Made by a program: the position numbers and the translations under genes. DNA of 64,000 nucleotides. Source: Actinokineospora bangkokensis (GTDB lineage: Bacteria > Actinomycetota > Actinomycetes > Mycobacteriales > Pseudonocardiaceae). The stretch spans positions 153,112 through 217,111 of the forward strand of contig NZ_MKQR01000032.1 of assembly GCF_001940455.1 (NCBI RefSeq), in the 5' to 3' direction. The notes below the pieces were generated by a model. It saw nothing but the letters and a program-made list of their open reading frames with translations, was not told where the DNA came from and did not search any database. This document shows, one piece after another, positions 26,853-37,106 of the stretch. Each line of letters starts with the position of its first letter. Positions within the stretch are counted from its first letter, which is position 1.

Positions 26853-27815
26853 TCAGGCGGTGACCCGGGTCCCGCGGGTGACCCGCGTGCCGCGCGCGGT
26901 GACCCGGGTGCCCCTGGTGACCCGGGTGCCGCGCTCCTGGAGGGTGACGCGGGTGCCCCGGGTGACGCGCGTGCCCCGGTGCTCGGCGGTGACCCGCGTG
27001 CCCATCGTGACCCTGGTGCCGCGCTCGACCGCGGTGACGCGGGTGCCCATGGCGGTGACCCGGGTGCCGCGGGTGACCCGCGTCCCGCGCGTCACACGGG
27101 TGCCCATCGCCGTCACGCGGGTGCCCCTGGTGACGCGGGTGCCCATGGCGGTGACGCGGGTTCCGCGGGTGACGCGGGTGCCCATGGCCGTCACCCTGGT
27201 CCCCCGGGTGACGCGGGTGCCCCTCGTGACGCGCGTGCCCATGGTGACGCGGGTGCCGCGCTCGACGGCGGTGACGCGGGTGCCGTTGACCAGCAGCGAG
27301 GTGACCCGGGTGCCCCTGGTGACGCGGGTGCCCATGGCGGTGACCCTGGTGCCGCGGGTGACCCGGGTGCCGCGCTCGACGGCGGTGACGCGGGTGCCGT
27401 TGACCAGCAGGGACGTGACGCGGGTACCCCTCGTGACCCGCGTGCCCGTGGCCGTGACGCGGGTGCCGCGCTCGACGGCGGTGACCCTGGTGCCCATCGC
27501 GGTGACCCTCGTGCCGCGGGTGACGCGCGTGCCCATCGCGGTGACCCGGGTGCCCTGGGCGGTGACCCGGGTGCCCCTGGTGACCCGGGTGCCGCGGGTG
27601 ACGCGGGTCCCGGCCGTGACCCGCGTGCCGCGCGTCACGCGGGTGCCGCGCGCCACGTCCTCCGCCCAGAGGGCGCGGAAGGCGGCGGGCGCCGCGAGGT
27701 CGCTGGAAGCGGTGACCCGGGTGCCCCGCAGGGCGAGGTGAAGGCCACTCTGACGCACGATCTCACCCGATCGGGTGATAGCGGCGGCCGCGTCAACGGA
27801 AGCAGAGGTGTACAT
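26853..27815 (-). CDS. GTRVT-repeat protein: 39 copies of a pentapeptide core, unknown function
   Basis: 320 residues. Residues 1-30 (MYTSASVDAAAAITRSGEIV, then RQSGLHLALR) and 36-56 are unique; from about residue 57 to the stop almost everything is GTRVT, counted by hand as 39 copies, separated by short linkers of only a few kinds: R, A, M, AM, AQ, AT, AVER, AEHR, LQER and SLLVN. Synonymous positions vary between copies (Arg as CGG, CGC or AGG; Val as GTC or GTG), so the peptide, not the DNA, is kept constant. A perfect AGGAGG lies 7 bases before the ATG. The protein is extremely basic with alternating Thr/Val, compatible with short beta strands in a solenoid or a nucleic-acid-coating polymer. 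No family is recognised. Confidence 0.8.
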   Translation of the reverse strand: MYTSASVDAAAAITRSGEIVRQSGLHLALRGTRVTASSDLAAPAAFRALWAEDVARGTRVTRGTRVTAGTRVTRGTRVTRGTRVTAQGTRVTAMGTRVTRGTRVTAMGTRVTAVERGTRVTATGTRVTRGTRVTSLLVNGTRVTAVERGTRVTRGTRVTAMGTRVTRGTRVTSLLVNGTRVTAVERGTRVTMGTRVTRGTRVTRGTRVTAMGTRVTRGTRVTAMGTRVTRGTRVTAMGTRVTRGTRVTRGTRVTAMGTRVTAVERGTRVTMGTRVTAEHRGTRVTRGTRVTLQERGTRVTRGTRVTARGTRVTRGTRVTA

Positions 27816-28143
27816 AGTGTGGCCTCCTGAGGGGCGGAAACGCGTCTAGTGGGCGGGTCGACCCTTCCGCAAGGGCCGTACAGGTGAAAAGCTATGACCC
27901 CGACCCGTCACCGACAAGACGTTGTCCGGCTCCGCAGTCCGCCACCAGGCCAGATGGGGCCGTTCGCCCCTTGGCGATAGGCAGAACGAGCTACCTCGGG
28001 TGGGGGCACTCGGCCGATCAGCCTTACCAGGAGAGCACCAACGATCACCCGCAGCGACGCGGGCGGCCACCGCGTCCGCGCCGCGCACCCGGTCGGCGGG
28101 ACTCGGCGCACCGGGCCCGACCTCGTCCGTTACGGTTGCACCC
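27816..28143. promoter_or_regulatory. Divergent promoter region between the GTRVT-repeat gene and the small membrane protein gene
   Basis: About 330 bases without a gene. On the minus strand TTGCGG (27872-27867), an 18-base spacer and TAGACG (27848-27843) could be the promoter of the repeat gene. On the plus side the last 40 bases before 28144 (TCGTCCGTTACGG) should hold the promoter of the membrane protein. The region has ordinary GC content with a few A-rich spots near 27880-27895 and no further structure I can support. Confidence 0.35.
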
Positions 28144-28401
28144 GTGACGCCCGTCGAGACCGTCCTCGTCTTCGCGGTGATCCCGCTGGCCCTTTACGGC
28201 GTGATCACCCTGGTGACGCTGCGCGACAAGTTCGCCAAGTCGCCCCGATACCGCCCCGGTCAGCAGTGGACCCACGACCCGGTCTGGTGGTCGGCCAACC
28301 CCGCGGGCCTCGGCTCGGCGCACCCCGCCGCGCACGCCGCCCCCGGTGCCGACGCCGAGACCACCCGCACGGCCAAGGGAGGCGCCCGTGGGAACTGGTG
28401 A
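28144..28401 (+). CDS. Small single-pass membrane protein next to DUF5130
   Basis: 85 residues: one hydrophobic helix (VLVFAVIPLALYGVITLVTL) then a cytoplasmic tail (YRPGQQWTHDPVWWSANP, followed by Ala/Pro-rich residues). The WTHDPVWWSANP tract looks conserved and aromatic-rich. GTG 28144 gives the shortest frame that begins right at the helix. It overlaps the DUF5130 start by 14 bases, so the two are coupled. I recall similar small proteins preceding DUF5130 in actinobacteria but no function. Confidence 0.75.
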   Translation: MTPVETVLVFAVIPLALYGVITLVTLRDKFAKSPRYRPGQQWTHDPVWWSANPAGLGSAHPAAHAAPGADAETTRTAKGGARGNW

Positions 28402-28876
28402 GCTCGTCCCGACCCCGGTGGTCGAGGATCCCGAGCACGGCATCGGCGTGGCCCGCACCGCCTCCGGCCGCCTCTCGGTGGCCAGGGAGAAGGTCCCGGC
28501 CAAGCCCGGCCTGCCGTTCACCCCGCAGCAGCTGGCCCGCCTCGACGAGGCGCTGACGCTCGCCTCGCGCGACACCGGCATCGGCTTCTCGGTCTACCTG
28601 GGCGACCTCGGCGAGGACACCCGCGACCGCGCGGAGGAGCTGCACGCCTCCATCGGCGCCGCCTCCACCGACTCGGTGCTGATCGCGGTGTCCCCGGGGC
28701 AGCGCAAGGTCGAGGTCGTCTCCGGCGCGGAGGCCGCGCGCAGGCTGCCCGACCGCGGGTGCAACCTCGCGGTGATGAGCATGGTCGCCTCCTTCAAGGA
28801 GGGCGACCTGACCGGTGGGCTGGTCAGCGGGCTGCGGATGCTGGCCGACCAGGCGGGGCACGCGCCCCGGCGGTGA
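28388..28876 (+). CDS. DUF5130 family protein (Rv2468c-like)
   Basis: 162 residues. The central part (FTPQQLARLDEALTLASRDTG, FSVYLGDLGEDTRDRAEELHA, SVLIAVSPGQRKVEVVSG) resembles TPM/DUF5130 proteins, an alpha/beta domain usually on the cytoplasmic side. GTG 28388 has GGGAGG just upstream. It is translated with the small membrane protein, suggesting the two form a membrane-bound pair. In mycobacteria it lies beside pepN as here. Function unknown. Confidence 0.85.
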   Translation: MGTGELVPTPVVEDPEHGIGVARTASGRLSVAREKVPAKPGLPFTPQQLARLDEALTLASRDTGIGFSVYLGDLGEDTRDRAEELHASIGAASTDSVLIAVSPGQRKVEVVSGAEAARRLPDRGCNLAVMSMVASFKEGDLTGGLVSGLRMLADQAGHAPRR

Positions 28877-28991
28877 TGTCCCTGCGGTGAAGTCTCGGTG
28901 CGGCGGCCCGGGGTCCTTGCGGATCCCGGGCCGTTCGCTGTTCCTGGGGGGCATCGGGCTTCGCCCGATCTTTTCGGGATTTGGGGGGCGG

Positions 28992-29138
28992 GCTCGATGT
29001 GGTGGTTGCGCTTGGTCGGGGCCCCTACGGCGATCATGCGCTGCGGGCGGGGAAAAGGCGGGCTGAAAAGACGCCCGCCCGTCCCGTTGGGTAGCACATG
29101 ATCGCCTCCCCCGACCAAGCACAACCACCCCATCGAGC
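28992..29138. repeat. Long imperfect inverted repeat (42-47-base arms) with a nested hairpin
   Basis: The left arm (28992-29038, starting GCTCGATGTGG and ending GGCGATCATG) pairs with the right arm (29097-29138, starting CATGATCGCC and ending CCCCATCGAGC) with one 5-base bulge and a few mismatches. The 58-base loop contains a second perfect hairpin, GGCGGGC (29057-29063) with GCCCGCC (29073-29079). It sits in the 385-base gap between DUF5130 and pepN and no gene overlaps it. Possible readings are a non-coding RNA, a small transposon relic (MITE) or a double terminator. Confidence 0.7.
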
Positions 29139-29203
29139 AGGGGCGTAGCCGGGCCGCCTGCTGCTTGGGGGGTTGCGCTGGGAGGTGGCTTGGGAAAGAC
29201 AGA

Positions 29204-29249
29204 ACTGACCCCTCGGGTGGGTGCTGGGGCACCTGCCCGAGGGGTCAGT
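29204..29249. terminator. Bidirectional terminator between DUF5130 and pepN
   Basis: ACTGACCCCTCGGG (29204-29217) and CCCGAGGGGTCAGT (29236-29249) form a perfect 14-bp stem directly after the pepN stop codon, with an inner GTGC/GCAC helix. It lies between two converging genes. Confidence 0.8.
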
Positions 29250-29261
29250 GTCTTGCGGGGG

Positions 29262-31817
<2,556 letters not shown>

Positions 31818-32014
31818 GGAACACCTCGGCGGACTCGTCGATCTCGGAACTGACAATCGCATCCAATCACGACCGGACGACGCGGGGTGGTCGACGGCGG
31901 TCGGCGGGTGCCCCGGGCGGGAAGGTTTCGCCGCCGCCGGGCGTTGCACCGGGGTGCGGGCACCGGGGGTGCCCGGCGAGCAACCAGCAGATCGAGCGGA
32001 CGGAGCCGCGCCCC

Positions 32015-32632
32015 ATGACCACCACCGAGACCAGGACCAAGGTCGACTTCTACTTCGACCCCGCCTGCCCCTTCGCGTGGATCACCTCCCGCTGGATCCT
32101 GGAGGTGGAGAAGCAGGTCGACCTCGACCTGCGCTTCCGCATCATGAGCCTGTCGGTGCTCAACGAGGGCCGCGACCTCGACCCGGGCTACCGGGAGCTG
32201 CTGGACAAGGCGTGGGGCCCGGTGCGGGTCGCCATCGCCGCCGCCGAGGCGCACGGCGAGCACGTGCTGCGCGACCTCTACACCGCCCTGGGCACCCGCA
32301 TCCACAACCAGGGCAACAAGGACTACGACGCCGTCGTCGCCGAGGCGCTGGCCGAGGTGGGCCTGCCCGCCGAGCTGGCCAAGGCCGCGCACACCGACGA
32401 GCACGACGCCGCGCTGCGCAAGTCCCACCACGAGGGCATGGACCCGGTGGGCGACGAGGTGGGCACCCCCACGATCCACATCGACGGGGTGGCGTTCTTC
32501 GGGCCGGTGCTCAGCTCGATCCCGCGCGGCGAGGACGCGGTGAAGGTGTTCGAGGGCGCCCGGCTGCTGGCGGGCTACCCGGACTTCTTCGAGCTCAAGC
32601 GCTCGCGCACCGGTGGCCTGAACTTCGACTGA
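32015..32632 (+). CDS. DsbA-like thioredoxin-fold protein (Rv2466c type) with a single active-site cysteine
   Basis: 205 residues, thioredoxin fold with helical insertion: [19 protein letters not shown], then [18 protein letters not shown] and [10 protein letters not shown] with the cis-Pro. The mycobacterial homologue Rv2466c is a mycothiol-dependent reductase with a CPWC motif, as I recall. Here the site is CPFA, so the second cysteine is gone and the enzyme would have to work by a one-cysteine (glutaredoxin/FrnE-like) route. No signal peptide, so it is cytoplasmic. It is divergent from pepN as in mycobacteria. Confidence 0.88.
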   Translation: MTTTETRTKVDFYFDPACPFAWITSRWILEVEKQVDLDLRFRIMSLSVLNEGRDLDPGYRELLDKAWGPVRVAIAAAEAHGEHVLRDLYTALGTRIHNQGNKDYDAVVAEALAEVGLPAELAKAAHTDEHDAALRKSHHEGMDPVGDEVGTPTIHIDGVAFFGPVLSSIPRGEDAVKVFEGARLLAGYPDFFELKRSRTGGLNFD

Positions 32633-32646
32633 CCGCCCGCCACGCC

Positions 32647-32678
32647 GCTGACCGGACCGCCGGGGTGGTCCGGTCAGC
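32647..32678 (+). terminator. Terminator after the DsbA-like gene
   Basis: GCTGACCGGACC (32647-32658) pairs perfectly with GGTCCGGTCAGC (32667-32678) with an 8-base loop, 14 bases after the stop codon. Confidence 0.75.
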
Positions 32679-32832
32679 GCCGTGTGACCGAAGCGGTCGT
32701 GGTCCCGTCAGCGGGGTTGTGCCAGGGTGGGGGAGGGCCGCCGGGCGCCGTCGCGGGTCCCCCGCGCCGCGCCGGTGGGGCCGCAGCGCCGGGCGAGCCG
32801 CCGCGCTGACGTCGACGTGAGGGGAAGGGTCC

Positions 32833-34263
32833 ATGGCTGCTCCGGTCACCGCGCGCACCGGCCACGTGATCGGCGGGTCGCTGGTCGAGGGGTCGGGCGA
32901 GCGCATCGAGGTGGTCGACCCGACCACCGAGGAGATCATCGCCCACGTCCCGGCCGGCACCCCCGCCGACGTCGACGCCGCCGTGGACGCGGCCACCTCG
33001 GCGTTCGCGTCCTGGTCGCAGGTCGACCCGCGCGAGCGCGCGGCCGCCGTGCTGGCGGTGGCCCAGGCCATCCACGCGCGCCGCGACGAGTTCGCCGCCA
33101 CGATCACCGCCGAGATGGGCGCGCCCATCACCTTCGCCACCAAGGTGCAGGCGGGCCTGCCCACGGCCACCTCGATGGCCACGGCGAAGCTGGTCCTGGA
33201 GGGCGGCTACGACTTCACCGAGGAGATCGGCAACTCGCTCATCGTGCGCGAGCCGGTGGGCGTGGTCGGCGCGATCACCCCGTGGAACTACCCGCTGCAC
33301 CAGATCGTCGCCAAGGTCGCCCCGGCGCTGGTCGCGGGCAACACCGTGGTGCTCAAGCCCAGCGAGGTGGCCCCGCTCAACGCCAACCTGTTCCTCCAGG
33401 TGCTGGCCGAGGCGGGCATCCCGGACGGGGTGGTGAACCTCGTGCACGGCACCGGCCCCGTCGTCGGCGACGCCATCTCCGGGCACCCGGGGATCGACAT
33501 GGTGTCCTTCACCGGGTCGACCGCCGCGGGCAAGCTCGTGCAGGTCAACGCCGCGGGCACGGTCAAGAAGGTGGCGCTGGAGCTGGGCGGCAAGTCCGCC
33601 AGCGTCATCCTCGACGACGCCGACCTGGAGAAGGCGGTCAAGGTCAGCCTGGGCAACACCTTCATCAACGGCGGCCAGACCTGCTCGGCCTGGACCCGCT
33701 GGGTGGTCCCGGCGGCCCTGCACGACCAGGTCGTCGAGATCGCCGCCGCCAACGCGGCCAAGTACGGCGTGGGCGACCCGACCCTGGAGACCACCCGGAT
33801 CGGCCCGATGTCCTCGGCCGCCCAGCGCGACCGGGTGCTCGGCTACATCGAGGCGGGCAAGGCCGAGGGCGCCCAGGTGGCCTTCGGCGGCAGCACCGAC
33901 GGCCTGCCTGCCACGGGCGCGTTCGCGCCCCCGACGGTGTTCGCAGGCGTGCGGGCGGACATGCGCATCGCCCAGGAGGAGATCTTCGGCCCGGTGGTGT
34001 CGATCCTGCCCGCCGCCGACGAGGACGAGGCCGTCGCGATCGCCAACTCCACCATCTACGGCTTGGCGGGCGCGGTGTTCTCCGGCGACGGCGAGCGGGC
34101 GCTGCGGGTGGCCAAGCGGTTGCGCACGGGCCAGGTCGACGTCAACGGCGGCGCCTACAACCCGGCCGCCCCCTTCGGCGGCTACCGCCAGTCCGGCAAC
34201 GGCCGCGAGCTGGGCAAGTTCGGCCTGGAGGAGTTCACCGAGGTCAAGTCCATCCAGCGCTGA
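32833..34263 (+). CDS. Aldehyde dehydrogenase (NAD(P)+-dependent)
   Basis: 476 residues of ordinary ALDH superfamily layout: AITPWNYPLHQ for cofactor binding, FTGSTAAGKLV for the dinucleotide loop, ALELGGKSA with the general-base Glu, GGQTCSAWTR with the catalytic Cys, EEIFGPVVSI and QSGNGRELGKFGLEEF near the end. It oxidises an aldehyde to the acid; the substrate is not evident. The start follows GAGGGGAAGGG. It interrupts the mycobacterial order between Rv2466c and rpiB and has its own promoter space and terminator. Confidence 0.92.
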   Translation: MAAPVTARTGHVIGGSLVEGSGERIEVVDPTTEEIIAHVPAGTPADVDAAVDAATSAFASWSQVDPRERAAAVLAVAQAIHARRDEFAATITAEMGAPITFATKVQAGLPTATSMATAKLVLEGGYDFTEEIGNSLIVREPVGVVGAITPWNYPLHQIVAKVAPALVAGNTVVLKPSEVAPLNANLFLQVLAEAGIPDGVVNLVHGTGPVVGDAISGHPGIDMVSFTGSTAAGKLVQVNAAGTVKKVALELGGKSASVILDDADLEKAVKVSLGNTFINGGQTCSAWTRWVVPAALHDQVVEIAAANAAKYGVGDPTLETTRIGPMSSAAQRDRVLGYIEAGKAEGAQVAFGGSTDGLPATGAFAPPTVFAGVRADMRIAQEEIFGPVVSILPAADEDEAVAIANSTIYGLAGAVFSGDGERALRVAKRLRTGQVDVNGGAYNPAAPFGGYRQSGNGRELGKFGLEEFTEVKSIQR

Positions 34264-34270
34264 CCCACCA

Positions 34271-34306
34271 CCGAGGGGCCCCGGCGAGCGCGCCGGGGCC
34301 CCTCGG
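34271..34306. terminator. Terminator between the aldehyde dehydrogenase gene and the metallo-hydrolase gene
   Basis: CCGAGGGGCCCCGGCG (34271-34286) and CGCCGGGGCCCCTCGG (34291-34306) form a perfect 16-bp stem with an AGCG loop. The genes converge here, so it may serve both. Confidence 0.85.
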
Positions 34307-34356
34307 CGTCAGCACCCAGTCCACAGAGGACGGACCTGCGGGCTTCGGCCCCGCCC

Positions 34357-35022
34357 TCAGCGGACGAGCCGGGCCAGCTCCGCCCGCTGGGCCGCGACGA
34401 ACGCGGTGTCGACCGGCTCCCCGTGGCCCGGCACCACCACCCGCGGCGACCCGATCCGCCCCAGCACCGCCACCCACGACGCCACGTCCGCGTCCGGCCC
34501 GACCGCGGGCGGGGCGCCCTGCTCCACCAGGTCCCCCGCGAACAGCACGTCACCCGCCCGCACCAGCACGTCCCCGGGCGTGTGCCCGGGGCCCAGGTGC
34601 AGCAGCTCCACCGAGCGGCCGCCGAGGTCCAGCTCCACCCGGTCGCGCACCTCGCGGTCCGGGAGGACCACCGGGGCCGCTGCGAGGCGGTCGGCCCGCC
34701 GCGGCTCCCGCTCCGACCACTCCGCGACCTGCGCGGCCGTCCCGTGCTCGACCTCGTGCCGGGCGGCCGGGTGCGCCCACACCGGCGCGGGCAGGAAGGC
34801 CGACGTGCCGAGGTGGTGGTCCCAGTGCGCGTGGGTGATCACCACGTCCCACGGCAGCGGCGTCACCGCCCGCACCGCCGCGGCCCAGCGGGCGCCGTGC
34901 TCGGCGTCGGTGCCGGTGTCGACCACCAGGCAGCGGCGCGCGCCGACGACGAGCCCCAGCGTCAGGTCCAGGTCGTCGTGGCGGCACGCGAGGACGCCGT
35001 CGGCCAGCTCGATCCAGCGCAC
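34357..35022 (-). CDS. Metallo-beta-lactamase-fold hydrolase
   Basis: 221 residues. The metal site THAHWDHHLG (HxHxDH), the later His in LGPGHTPGDV, Asp in LFAGDLVEQG and His in VVPGHGEP are all in place, so two metals should bind. The family includes glyoxalase II, lactonases and many hydrolases; the substrate is unclear. GTG 35022 directly follows the stop of the DUF429 gene, so the two are one operon. It was considered as a polyketide cyclase (ActIV type) but it lies outside the cluster. Confidence 0.85.
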   Translation of the reverse strand: MRWIELADGVLACRHDDLDLTLGLVVGARRCLVVDTGTDAEHGARWAAAVRAVTPLPWDVVITHAHWDHHLGTSAFLPAPVWAHPAARHEVEHGTAAQVAEWSEREPRRADRLAAAPVVLPDREVRDRVELDLGGRSVELLHLGPGHTPGDVLVRAGDVLFAGDLVEQGAPPAVGPDADVASWVAVLGRIGSPRVVVPGHGEPVDTAFVAAQRAELARLVR

Positions 35023-35709
35023 CTACACCACGATCCTCATCCGCCTGCCCGACACCGGGTCCCGGTCGCCGCCGAGCTGCTCCGCCTCGCCCGCCGCCCA
35101 CCGGCGCGCCGTCCACGCGCACGCCAGGGCGTCCAGCGCGTCGTCCACCCCCGCCGACGCCGGGGCGCCCGCCAGGGCCGCGCCCGCGTCGGCGAACCCG
35201 CGCAGCGCGGCGATCCGCTGGCCCGCGCCCCGGGCGTTCTTCTTGCGCTCGAAGGCGGTCCCGGGCGCCATCGCGCGGAACGCGACCTCCGGGTGCACCT
35301 CCAGCACCCGGTCGCCGTCGAACTCCGCCGCGTCCCACTCGCGGATCTTCGGCACGATGCCCCACGCCTGGATCGAGATGGCCGCCCCCGCCGCCGCCCG
35401 CGACACTTCGCAGGCCTGCGGGTGCGACCCCGCCGCCAGCACCGCCCGCACCGGGGCGAGGAACACCGACGACCGCGCCCGCCCCAGGCGCCGCCGGGCC
35501 AGCAGGTCGCACTCGCGCGGGGCGGCGGCGGGCAGTCCGATGGGGACGTCGACCCCCACCGCGGCGCAGCCCGCCGTGCGCGCCAGCACCTCGGCGGCGT
35601 CGGCGCAGGCGTGCCAGGACACCGCGCCGCCCGCCTCGACGACGGCCACGACCCAGCCGCCGGGCACCCCGTCGACGCCCGCCACCGCCTCACCCGTCCG
35701 TGTGGTCAC
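35023..35709 (-). CDS. DUF429 domain protein
   Basis: 228 residues. DUF429 features are clear: VAGVDGVPGGWVVAVVE, VGVDVPIGLP, RECDLLARRRLG, SVFLAPVRAVL, WGIVPKIREWD, VLEVHPEVAFRAM and DDALDALACAWTARRW. The fold is RNase H-like with acidic residues spaced as for a nuclease, but no activity is proven for the family. GTG 35709 was chosen; a longer frame from 35760 would run across the promoter of the divergent rpiB gene. Coupled to the downstream metallo-hydrolase. Confidence 0.82.
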   Translation of the reverse strand: MTTRTGEAVAGVDGVPGGWVVAVVEAGGAVSWHACADAAEVLARTAGCAAVGVDVPIGLPAAAPRECDLLARRRLGRARSSVFLAPVRAVLAAGSHPQACEVSRAAAGAAISIQAWGIVPKIREWDAAEFDGDRVLEVHPEVAFRAMAPGTAFERKKNARGAGQRIAALRGFADAGAALAGAPASAGVDDALDALACAWTARRWAAGEAEQLGGDRDPVSGRRMRIVV

Positions 35710-35770
35710 GGCCACCACCGTCGCACCCCTCGGCCCGCGCGGCACCCCCGGGGATGGCACACTCGCCGCC

Positions 35771-36241
35771 GTGCGCGTCTACCTGGGATCCGACCACGCG
35801 GGCTTCGAGCTGAAGGCCCACCTCGTCAGCCACCTCACCGCCGCGGGCCACGACGTCGTCGACGTCGGCCCGCACGCCTACGACGCGCTGGACGACTACC
35901 CGCCGTTCTGCGTGGAGACCGCGCGCCGCGTGGTGGCCGACCCGGGCACCCTGGGCGTGGTGATCGGCGGGTCGGGCAACGGCGAGCAGATCGCCGCGAA
36001 CAAGGTCCCCGGCTGCCGGGCCGCGCTGGCCTGGAGCACCGAGACCGCCACCCTGTGCCGCGAGCACAACGACGCCCAGGTGATCGGCGTCGGCGCGCGC
36101 ATGCACAGCACCGAGGACGCCACCGCGATCGTCGAGGCGTTCCTGGCCACCCCGTTCTCCGAGGACGAGCGGCACGTGCGCCGCATCGGCATGCTGGCCG
36201 ACTACGAGCGCACCGGCACCCCGCCCCCGCTGCCCGCCTGA
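35771..36241 (+). CDS. rpiB: Ribose-5-phosphate isomerase B
   Basis: 156 residues. VYLGSDHAGFELKAHL at the start, TLGVVIGGSGNGEQIAANK (phosphate and active-site loop) and HNDAQVIGVGARMH are the RpiB signatures. As in the mycobacterial enzyme, the loop has Ser rather than the catalytic Cys of E. coli RpiB (GGSGNG), with a Glu acting as base. It interconverts ribose-5-phosphate and ribulose-5-phosphate. The stop overlaps the next start as TGATG. It corresponds to Rv2465c. Confidence 0.95.
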   Translation: MRVYLGSDHAGFELKAHLVSHLTAAGHDVVDVGPHAYDALDDYPPFCVETARRVVADPGTLGVVIGGSGNGEQIAANKVPGCRAALAWSTETATLCREHNDAQVIGVGARMHSTEDATAIVEAFLATPFSEDERHVRRIGMLADYERTGTPPPLPA

Positions 36242-37050
36242 TGCCCGAGGGGCACGCGCTGCACCGCCTGGCCCGGCTGCACCAGCGCCGCTACGCCGGG
36301 CACCCGGTGGCGGTGAGCAGCCCGCAGGGCCGCTTCGCCGCCGACGCCGCCCTGGTCGACGGCCGGGTGCTGCGCCGGGCCGAGGCGCACGGCAAGCACC
36401 TGCTCCACGTCTACGACACCGACCTGGTGGTGCACGTCCACCTCGGCCTCTACGGCTCCTTCGCCGAGCACGCGCTGCCGGTGTTCGAGCCGGTGGGGCA
36501 GGTGCGGATGCGGCTGGTCGGGCCGACGCACTGGACCGACCTGCGCGGCCCCACCCGCTGCGAGGTGCTCACCGACGTCGAGGTCAAGGCGCTGCGCGCC
36601 CGGCTCGGCCCGGACCCGCTGCGCCGCGACGCGCACCCGGACGAGGCGTGGGCGCGGATCTCGCGCTCGCGCGCCTCGATGGCGGTGCTGCTGATGGACC
36701 AGTCCGTGCTCGCCGGGGTCGGCAACATCTACCGGGCCGAGGTGCTGTTCCGCCACGGCGTCCACCCCGCCACCCCCGGTCGCGCGCTGGACAGGGCGGT
36801 GTGGGACGACATCTGGGCCGACCTGGTGGAGCTGATGCGGATCGGCGTGCGGCGCGGCCGGATCGACACCGTGCGCGACGAGCACCTGCCCAGGGCGATG
36901 GGGCGCGCAGCCCGCGAGGACCGGCACGGGGGCGAGGTCTACGTCTACCGGCGCACCGGCCTGCCCTGCCTGCTGTGCGGGACCCCGGTGCTCACCGAGG
37001 TGGTGGCGGGGCGCAACAACTACTGGTGCCCCACCTGCCAGCCCGCCTGA
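36241..37050 (+). CDS. Fpg/Nei-family DNA glycosylase (Nei2 type)
   Basis: 269 residues. The N-terminal catalytic PEG motif reads PEGHALHRLA (Pro2/Glu3), characteristic of the Nei2 branch of actinobacteria rather than MutM. The helix-two-turn-helix region (VLAGVGNIYRAEVLFRHG) and a full C-terminal zinc finger (CLLC ... CPTC) follow. It should excise oxidised pyrimidines and cut the abasic site. Coupled to rpiB by a one-base overlap, as for Rv2465c-Rv2464c. A strong terminator follows at once. Confidence 0.93.
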   Translation: MPEGHALHRLARLHQRRYAGHPVAVSSPQGRFAADAALVDGRVLRRAEAHGKHLLHVYDTDLVVHVHLGLYGSFAEHALPVFEPVGQVRMRLVGPTHWTDLRGPTRCEVLTDVEVKALRARLGPDPLRRDAHPDEAWARISRSRASMAVLLMDQSVLAGVGNIYRAEVLFRHGVHPATPGRALDRAVWDDIWADLVELMRIGVRRGRIDTVRDEHLPRAMGRAAREDRHGGEVYVYRRTGLPCLLCGTPVLTEVVAGRNNYWCPTCQPA

Positions 37051-37058
37051 ACCCGCGC

Positions 37059-37097
37059 GACGAGGGGCCGGGCACCAGCGGTGCCCGGCCCCTCGTC
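37059..37097. terminator. Terminator between nei2 and the DUF1542-like gene
   Basis: GACGAGGGGCCGGGCACC (37059-37076) and GGTGCCCGGCCCCTCGTC (37080-37097) form a perfect 18-bp stem with a 3-base loop between convergent genes. Confidence 0.9.
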
Positions 37098-37106
37098 GTC
37101 GCGCGG

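Noticed and set aside
26860..27650. CRISPR-like repeat array
   Set aside because: Repeats are very short (about 15 bases), spacers are not unique, unit lengths keep one reading frame and silent positions vary, all of which point to coding repeats.
26860..27741. Plus-strand frame reading VTRVP repeats opposite the GTRVT gene
   Set aside because: It lacks a unique N-terminus and a ribosome site, both of which the minus-strand frame has. It is kept only as a remark on repeat evolution.
34357..35022. ActIV-type polyketide cyclase (metallo-beta-lactamase fold)
   Set aside because: It lies 4.6 kb outside the cluster, is paired with a DUF429 gene and has the layout of a general hydrolase.
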